Positions 57,886 through 64,000 of a stretch of 64,000 nucleotides of DNA are shown here, piece by piece; position 1 is the stretch's first letter, and each line of letters opens with the position of its first letter. Origin of the DNA: Gonocerus acuteangulatus. Lineage: Eukaryota; Arthropoda; Insecta; Hemiptera; Coreidae. The notes below the pieces were generated by a model. It made no database searches, had not been told where the DNA came from, and worked only from the letters and a program-made list of their open reading frames with translations. Both the position numbers and the translations under genes were made by a program. The stretch lies in the NCBI GenBank assembly GCA_946811695.1, contig OX328131.1:14155289-14219288 (forward strand). The letters are read 5' to 3'.

Positions 57886-58925
57886 ATAATAAGTGTAAAT
57901 ATTATTATATAATATTAAATTACATTAGTACCTATATATTTACATTACGTATATATGCATATTAAAGATGCATATGTATATATAGATATTAAAGATTCAA
58001 ATATGTACAGTTAAATTTAGCACTGACAGACCGTAACATTTCTGAAAACATGTATGAGTTAACTTCAAGTGTACTAGTGGACACAGTGCTGAAACCTTTG
58101 AGAGCTATTGTAGCTTAAAATGTGAAAATCTTTTAAAAAAATATCCGTATACACGTATACATATATATATATATATTTATATATATTATCTACTCCCTAG
58201 GAACAATTTTCCACAAAACCTTAAAAAATTTCAGTGATCTTTCATTTACTATGACCTAAAAGTATTTCCTACCTCAAACATTCACAAATATCAAATCGCT
58301 ACATGTGCGAGCTCTTAATGTAGGTAAATAAATAAATTTTACATATTTTTTTTTTTTTATTCGAGAATTTACATGACCGTTTTCCAGGAAGGTAAGCATA
58401 TTAATTTGCATTCTAAGCGAACCTTCCAGGTAGAGCAATTATGATAATGATTGTAAAATATTACACAGCGGACAGGATAATTAGGTTATTATGAATGTAG
58501 TTTATATTAAAGAGACAAGAGCACTAAGAAAGCAAAGCATCCTCAGGAGGGCTTAAGAGAGTCTGCTTGTGCCTCAAGACGTGTACCCAGTAATCCCGGC
58601 CTCATTGATATGCAGGTGGGCCTCAGATAATCTGGCTAGGCTATAGGCCTCACATTATACAACTAATGGATCATGGGGGCCTCTTTCTTGCTTGCAACTA
58701 TAGGCTACTTTAGGATACAGATTTTAATCATTGACCTGCATAGAAAAGCTATCAAGAAAAAAATGCCTAAACAGTGATTTTCCACTAAAGGGTACTCATT
58801 TCCGTAAAAATAATGTCATTTGAGAAAATAATAAGATACATTTACTGATTTCTCATTCATAAATTGCGCATATACTGTGTATCCTCAATCATTTATGGGT
58901 TGCCCTCAAGACGCAATGCATGCAG

Positions 58926-58928
<3 letters not shown>
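57886..58928. other. No recognised feature
   Basis: AT-rich intronic DNA with small (AT)n tracts near 58160. No gene. Confidence 0.35.
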
Positions 58929-58988
<60 letters not shown>

Positions 58989-58989
<1 letters not shown>

Positions 58990-61168
58990 GTAAACTCCCG
59001 ATAATCCGCGGAATTGACTGGCGCGGCACCCGCGGATTAGGCGATCCCGCGGACAACACGCAAAAATTCTAAAATGGAGACATACAACACAGGGATGTTA
59101 CTGGAAAATGTTTGTTTAGTAATATTAAAATGTGAAATATGAAAATATAATATGAAAAAACAATAAATATGAAAATAATTCAAATTAAACATATTTACGT
59201 AATACACATACATGTACAATTTACTTTTTCAGAAAAAATCCGTTAAAAGTGTTTGTTGTTTTGAAGCAAAACATCTCTTCTTGACTTGATTCTGAAGTTT
59301 TTTCAACACCATTTTATCACACAGTGATGCATCATCTTGTTCTTCCAGATATTGAATTAGTCCATTAACGTGTATTAGGGCTTCGTCATGACTTACTTTC
59401 TTTTTGGTCTTATCCTCCTCTTCTTCCTCACTCTCCTCTAATTCAATACCTGATACTCTATCTATTATTTGTTCATCAGTAAGATGTTCGAATCCTGGAT
59501 CACTGGCATCGCAATTAATCCACTCAACAATATTTCTTTCATCGACATCACTTCCTCCAGCAACTGATTTCGCTAAATTTGCTAAATCATTAGCAGAAAC
59601 TTCCTCTTCTTTATCTGAAGGCTCTACTGAAGTATTTTCTACATTTGGTAAAATTTTCCTCCAGGACTTTACCAACGTAGTTTGTTTTACTGACTCCCAA
59701 GCAGTGTTTATGTCATAAATGCTGTCGAGAATGGTATAATCTTTCCAGAAACCCTGAAGATCATTACCCTCTTCAATCCTTTTTTTTAACAAGTTGGTTC
59801 TATTTTTTTTTTTTTTTTTTTTTCATCAAAGCAATTACTCCCTGGTCCATTGGTTGGATAAGAGCAGTGACATTTGGAGGCAGAAAACTGACGAAAAAAT
59901 TTCCACAGTCCGATAGTAAAATATTTTTCGATGGGTGTGACGGGGCGTTGTCAATAAGCAGCATGGCTGTTTGGGGTAGGTTTCTTGCTTTTAAATGTTA
60001 TTTCACTTGAGGGATGACTTTTTTATGAAACCACTCTTTAAAAATTTGTTGGTCCATTCAGCCTTTCTTCTGATTAAAATAATGTACTGGTGGTGTTGCA
60101 TTGCTGCATGTCATTATAGTAATGCGCTCTTTACTGGACTTATGGCCTGGAGCTTGCCTCTCGCTATTAAATGCCAGTGTTCGCGTTGGCAAACATTTCC
60201 ATAGCAGCCCTGATTCGTCAGCGTTATACAGCTGTTCGTAACAAATTCCTTCTGACTGAAGGAGCTGTTCAAACTCTGTTTTAAAATTTTCTGCTGCCTG
60301 CTGGTCGTTACTTAATTTCTCGCCGTAAAGTCCGATTTCCCTTATCCCTTGGCGCTGTTTAAACCTCGTCAACCACCCTGATGATGCATTAAATGTTCCC
60401 TCTAAACCTAGCATTACAAAAAACTGTTTAGCTTTTTCAGCAACAATAGGCCCAGAAACAGGAGTTCCCTCACTTCTCAACTGACTTACCCATTCCAACA
60501 GTGCAGCATCTAGCTCTTCATAAGTGCTCCTTCTCATGGTTTTTCTTTTCTTCATCGATGAAGAGTTGTCTGATGAGGTTGCAAATTGCAATAATTTATC
60601 TTTTTGCTTAAAAATCTCTCGAACAGTTGTTTCTCCTATTCCATATTGCAAACAAATTTGCTTCCTAGATTCGCCATTTTCGAGTTTTTTTATTAATTCG
60701 AGTTTCTCTTGAATCGATAAAAACACTTTTTTCCTTTTATCGGTCATTGTTAAATAAAATAACGACAAACTTTGACGATAACTACTGTCAGTAATTCAAA
60801 CACACGAGCGAAATGAACTACTAGACGGCAATGCGACAGAAACTAAACTGATATGAGAAGAGTTTGGAAATGAAAATTAGATTCTGATCTTATTAGAAAA
60901 TTATATGGAAAAAGGAAGGATGAGGTAAGATGTTTCTGAGAAAAAAAGACTAATGCATTCTCAGGCAACACCTGGATAATTTGATTAAAGAGAATTGAAT
61001 CTTTCTATTTAATGTGTTTCCTCTCTACTACAGTTCCTTAAGACCTAACTCTTCAAACTTATTCTGTATAAAAACTTTTCTTATTCAAACATTAAAAAAA
61101 AAAAATCCATGGATGAGCGCGGAATAGCCGCAAAGCGGAATATCCGCCCGCGGATTATCGAGAGTTTA

Positions 61169-61171
<3 letters not shown>
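58989..61171 (-). mobile_element. Tigger/pogo DNA transposon, nearly full length
   Basis: Inverted ends: left cgtaaactcccgataatccg (cgg), right ccgcggattatcgagagttt, actg. Flanked by TA inside an (AT)n tract on both sides. Second internal copies (cccgcggattaggcgatccc; gccgcaaagcggaatatccg) lie just inside. 2183 bp, carrying one transposase frame on the minus strand with a few disruptions. Confidence 0.88.
59229..60768 (-). pseudogene. Tigger-type (pogo family) transposase, frameshifted
   Basis: 236 codons from about 60768 (ATG at 60747 is the better start: MTDKRKKVFLSIQEKLELIK). The CENP-B-type HTH (ENGESRKQICLQYGIGETTV), then a second HTH (LLEWVSQLRSEGTPVSGPIV, GWLTRFKQRQGI), then the first catalytic region with YNADESGLLWKCLP. 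A frameshift near 60058 follows. In the next frame NLPQTAMLLIDNAPSHPSKN (second catalytic Asp) and VSFLPPNVTALIQPMDQGVI are intact. A poly-T tract (59798-59823) breaks the frame again. The last 187 codons (DYTILDSIYDINTAWESV, then an acidic EESEEEEED run) complete the usual Tigger C-terminus. Nearly all of the family's length is present; it cuts and pastes at TA when intact. Inactive here. Confidence 0.88.
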
Positions 61172-61220
<49 letters not shown>

Positions 61221-61225
<5 letters not shown>

Positions 61226-61473
61226 AATATTTATTTTTATTTATTAGAAGATCCACATACATTATTATTATAAACTCTCAACTTAACAATACACATGGTC
61301 AACTTAACAATTGAACTCGATTACCCTCGTTATTTAAGCTTGAAAACATCAAGCCTAGTTGGTGTGAGACGTAAACAATAACAATAATACATTACATTGT
61401 ATTTTAATAAATACAATTAAAAAATATAAATGCATATATTATATATATTATATATATATATATATATTATATA

Positions 61474-61510
<37 letters not shown>
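61221..61510. other. AT-rich intronic DNA and (AT)n tracts
   Basis: No gene; (AT)n runs from 61440 to 61517. Confidence 0.4.
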
Positions 61511-61517
<7 letters not shown>

Positions 61518-61521
<4 letters not shown>

Positions 61522-61678
61522 CTGATCGCCCTCTCACAGGCTCAAAAATGGTCCAATTTTGATGAAATTTAGTGCAAAAATCTTTCATCTAATTTGAAAG
61601 GTCAAGTTCGGTAACCAGCAGAATCCGTCAAGGGGAACACGGTTTTTGGAGCGAAACTCCATTCATTGTTTTACAGCC
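61518..61678 (-). mobile_element. Fragment of the family A/C repeat interior
   Basis: ggctcaaaaatggtccaatt and aggtcaagttcggtaaccag match 1265-1345, 33375-33455 and, inverted, 38395-38460. Confidence 0.5.
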
Positions 61679-61708
61679 CTGACGAAGGCTTTATTTGCAA
61701 GCCGAAAC
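61679..61708 (+). ncRNA. Hammerhead-ribozyme-like motif
   Basis: CTGACGA, stem GGCTT / AAGCC, GAAAC. It is followed by aaaccacatttccttataaa and gaccccgac-like words as in the Penelope-like fragment at 37216-37290. Confidence 0.5.
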
Positions 61709-61799
61709 TTCCTTAAAAAATAAACCACATTTCCTTATAAAAAAAAATGTAGTTTTATTAAGATATCATAACCTAACCCCGACTAAATCTACCTACTTA

Positions 61800-62440
61800 A
61801 GCTTTCATAACGCGGTTTTGCGAATGTTTATGGGAACATGGCAGCATACATGAAATAATTTTTTGTTGGGTTAATGCTGACAGAAAACGAAAAAAAAATA
61901 AAAAATACGAAAACGGCTTGTGAGAAATATGTCAAATTGTTTTCTTCTGCACTAATGAATTTTTTTATTGGAAAATTCACTTCTTGTGGTAGAAGCACAC
62001 TAAAATTAAATATTCTTTATTTTCAAGAAAATGTCAGAATATAAATGTTTTGTAATATATTTGTGTCAAAAAGCACCAAACTCAAGTTGATTTTCTCAAA
62101 AGCAAACAGAAATGTTTTGACGTTAGAGTTGACCGACCCAGGAAGAGTGAACTCCAAGGAGAGTGTTGTTGGTAGCCCAAGACTCTCCTATAAGTTTCCT
62201 TAGAATCGATACTGTTTACAATCGAACCACTTAACTTAAGCTATCGATCAAGGCTCTCGACTCCTCGACTCTTGTAAGGTATACCAACGCTCTAGGGGTT
62301 TATTCACTGGGAAAGGCAGTTTCGCTGGAGCTGAGTAAAAGGTGCGCATTGGCCAGCAACGTAACACCAACAATAAACGTAGAAGTCTTAATTTGTTTTA
62401 TAAATTAAAAAAAAAACAAAAAAAAACGGTGTTATATTCA
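61800..62440. other. No recognised feature
   Basis: Intronic DNA with no coding or repeat signal. Confidence 0.35.
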
Positions 62441-62503
62441 GGAATGCAATCGACCCTACCCAATTCTGAGGAAACTGCTTAGTTATGCAGCTCCTGCGTG
62501 TTT
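62441..62503 (-). mobile_element. HINE family B 5' fragment
   Basis: Minus strand cacgcaggagctgcataact, then aagcagtttcctcagaattg, the family B 5' end, 75 bp upstream of the third CUB exon. Confidence 0.5.
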
Positions 62504-62577
62504 TCCTTTATTTTTGTTTTCTTGTATTTTATCCTAAAACTTGTCATTCATACCTAATGCTACCTTCTCTCGACCAG

Positions 62578-62790
62578 GATCCTGGAGAGATGCGACACCC
62601 GTCCCTGCCGTATCCAGAGCCCTAACTATCCCGGAGTCTACCCCAGGAACATCACCTGCTATTATCGGGTGGAGCATCGACAGGTACCTCGGGGCAAGCA
62701 TGCACTCCTGGCGGTCAGGCAGAGGAACAGTCACAAGGTACACATCAAGGATCAGGTAGTCAAGTACGACAGGAGTCAGCGGGTACTCAG
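62578..62790 (+). CDS. Internal exon of the CUB-domain gene (start of second CUB domain)
   Basis: The exon is 213 nt, with acceptor ctctcgaccag and donor gttagt. It enters in phase 2, completing the Arg codon split across the previous border, and leaves in phase 2. It encodes RILERCDTRPCRIQSP, then NYPGVYPRNITCYYRVE, then RGKHALLAV, HKVHIKDQVVKYDR and QRVLR. The C..SPNYPG.YP.N..C.Y stretch is the classic opening of a CUB domain, with N-I-T a potential glycosylation site. Splice phases agree across all three exons, the best evidence that this is one live gene. The rest of the second CUB domain and any transmembrane segment must lie right of the window. Confidence 0.88.
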
Positions 62791-62914
62791 GTTAGTACAC
62801 CATTTTTATTATTTCGTATATTTAAGAATTTAGTGGTTTATTGAGCACCAAAATGGCAAGATGATGAATATACGTAGTTCCATATACAGCATTATAAGTA
62901 TTTACAAAATTCTT

Positions 62915-63126
62915 GGAGGACCGGTGGCCGTGAGTGCTAAGGCATATGCACTCCGCGCCAAAGTCGTGGGTTCCATACCCGCTAAGGGTGTTGGTTTTTC
63001 ATTCGAAAAAAGGAAAAGGCATCAGTCCTATCATGGATGGAAAAGAGTGACAACCTAAAGATAACCCGTACGAAAAATTCGTTGTCAATAATAAATGGAT
63101 GTCAAAATTTAAACCAAAAAATAAAA
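62915..63126 (+). mobile_element. tRNA-derived SINE, family 2, second copy
   Basis: ggaccggtggccgtgagtgc, taaggc head, B box region gggttccatacccgc, body ggaaaaggcatcagtcctat, tail aataaatggatgtcaaaatt. Same order as 12693-12905 with many substitutions. Confidence 0.75.
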
Positions 63127-64000
63127 CATTCTGAACACAATATTTCTATTTATTTATTTATTAAGAATTTCGCAGCTTTTAGCTATTAACTCTATAACAA
63201 TAAATGATGTTATTACAAAATTACATTTACACATTTCGTATACAGAAACAATATTATTAGTTAATATATTATATTATTATGTGTATATATATATACATAT
63301 AGATAAAGACATACTGTAATGTAATAACAGTATGTCTATATCTATATATATAAACATACACATACCTATACACATATATACATATGCATATATTATTGCA
63401 CTATATTTATATTAATTGTTTTAATTACATTATACATACATTATACATTATTATTATCTATATACTTATATTGTACATTATTATATCTATATACTTATTT
63501 TATTAATTAATATTATTATTATTACATTATTCCATATTATTATCTTCATACTTATATTACACATTATTATTATTGCATTATTCCTTATTATTATCTATAT
63601 ACTTATATTACACATTATTATTATTACATTATTCCTTATTTATTATCTATATACTTATATTACACATTATTATTACATTGCTCATTATTATTTATTTTAT
63701 TTTTATTTTATTTATTTTTTTTTTGCTACACACACAATATTTTTTTTTCTAAAACAATAAATACCTATGTAACGTAATTTAAAAAACAATAATAAGAAAA
63801 AAAATATTTGTTGAAAAAAATAAACTAAAATTAGGAATGGGGGGGGGGTTCTCTCAAAGCAAATTATGAATTCGACAGTAACTGCCGTTTTTATTATTTC
63901 TTTGTAATGATCACTAAGTAGAAATCATGACCGAACATTTAAAAATGTTTTTGTTTTTCTTTAAATAAAAAGAAAAACGTCTTCATTTGAAATTGGGGAT
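63127..64000. other. AT-rich intron, TTATTA-type low-complexity repeats
   Basis: 63400-63720 repeats attattattacattattcc and atctatatacttatattaca, a diverged tandem repeat. A G run lies at 63839-63849. No gene recognised. Confidence 0.5.

Noticed and set aside
59404..59718. 104-codon Ser-rich plus-strand frame
   Set aside because: Antisense shadow of the acidic C-terminus of the Tigger transposase on the minus strand.
62534..62759. Open frames on both strands over 62534-62759
   Set aside because: They are shadows of the third CUB exon, whose correct frame has splice sites in the matching phase and the CUB sequence signature.

Overview
This window looks like arthropod nuclear DNA: AT-rich, intron-rich and almost entirely built of transposable-element debris. 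The evidence is spliced CUB-type exons with canonical GT/AG borders, tRNA-derived SINEs, many kinds of non-LTR retrotransposon 3' ends, Tigger/pogo, hAT and mariner remnants, Helitron-like elements and many long (AT)n tracts. I cannot name the species. No bacterial or viral operon structure is present, and most short open frames here are chance or tandem-repeat artefacts.

Host gene. One gene runs left to right through the window. Three internal exons can be placed exactly (18027-18227, 55887-56017, 62578-62790). Their splice phases match (0/0, then 2/2) and together they encode about 181 residues of a secreted or membrane CUB-domain protein: the end of one CUB domain, a linker, and the start of a second. 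The introns are about 37.7 kb and 6.6 kb. Earlier and later exons lie outside the window.

Layout. 1-9.7 kb: Helitron-like copy broken by a hAT-type foldback and by SINEs; a foldback element; a deleted Tigger element; LINE 3' ends with an (ATTC)n tail. 9.1-13.5 kb: Helentron/HINE-like elements nested in an element with long terminal inverted repeats. 14.7-18 kb: a GC-rich ORF followed by a hammerhead-like motif, and a LINE C-terminus interrupted by a 181-bp MITE. 18-26 kb (intron start): MITEs, nested palindromes, and a LINE endonuclease-like fragment split by a hAT-type insertion. 26.4-29.1 kb: a 50/100-bp minisatellite. 29-41 kb: HINE, Tigger-like, Helitron and hAT copies, foldbacks, and a TIR element carrying a decayed conserved protein. 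41.3-45 kb: a LINE whose zinc-knuckle segment is amplified into a 109-bp array. 46-49 kb: HINE and LINE remnants. 50.4-51.2 kb: a hAT remnant with an exact 8-bp target duplication. 52-54.6 kb: a very homogeneous 76-bp array beside a mariner fragment. 56.8-63 kb: Helitron, a nearly full-length Tigger, the third exon and a SINE.

The most interesting signals are (i) dispersed hammerhead-ribozyme-like cores (CTGANGA, variable hairpin, GAAAC) with different but self-complementary stems, as expected for Penelope-like retroelements; (ii) two HINE-like families in which a 5' internal motif is the exact complement of that family's 3' hairpin; and (iii) three unrelated minisatellites, one made from a piece of LINE coding sequence.
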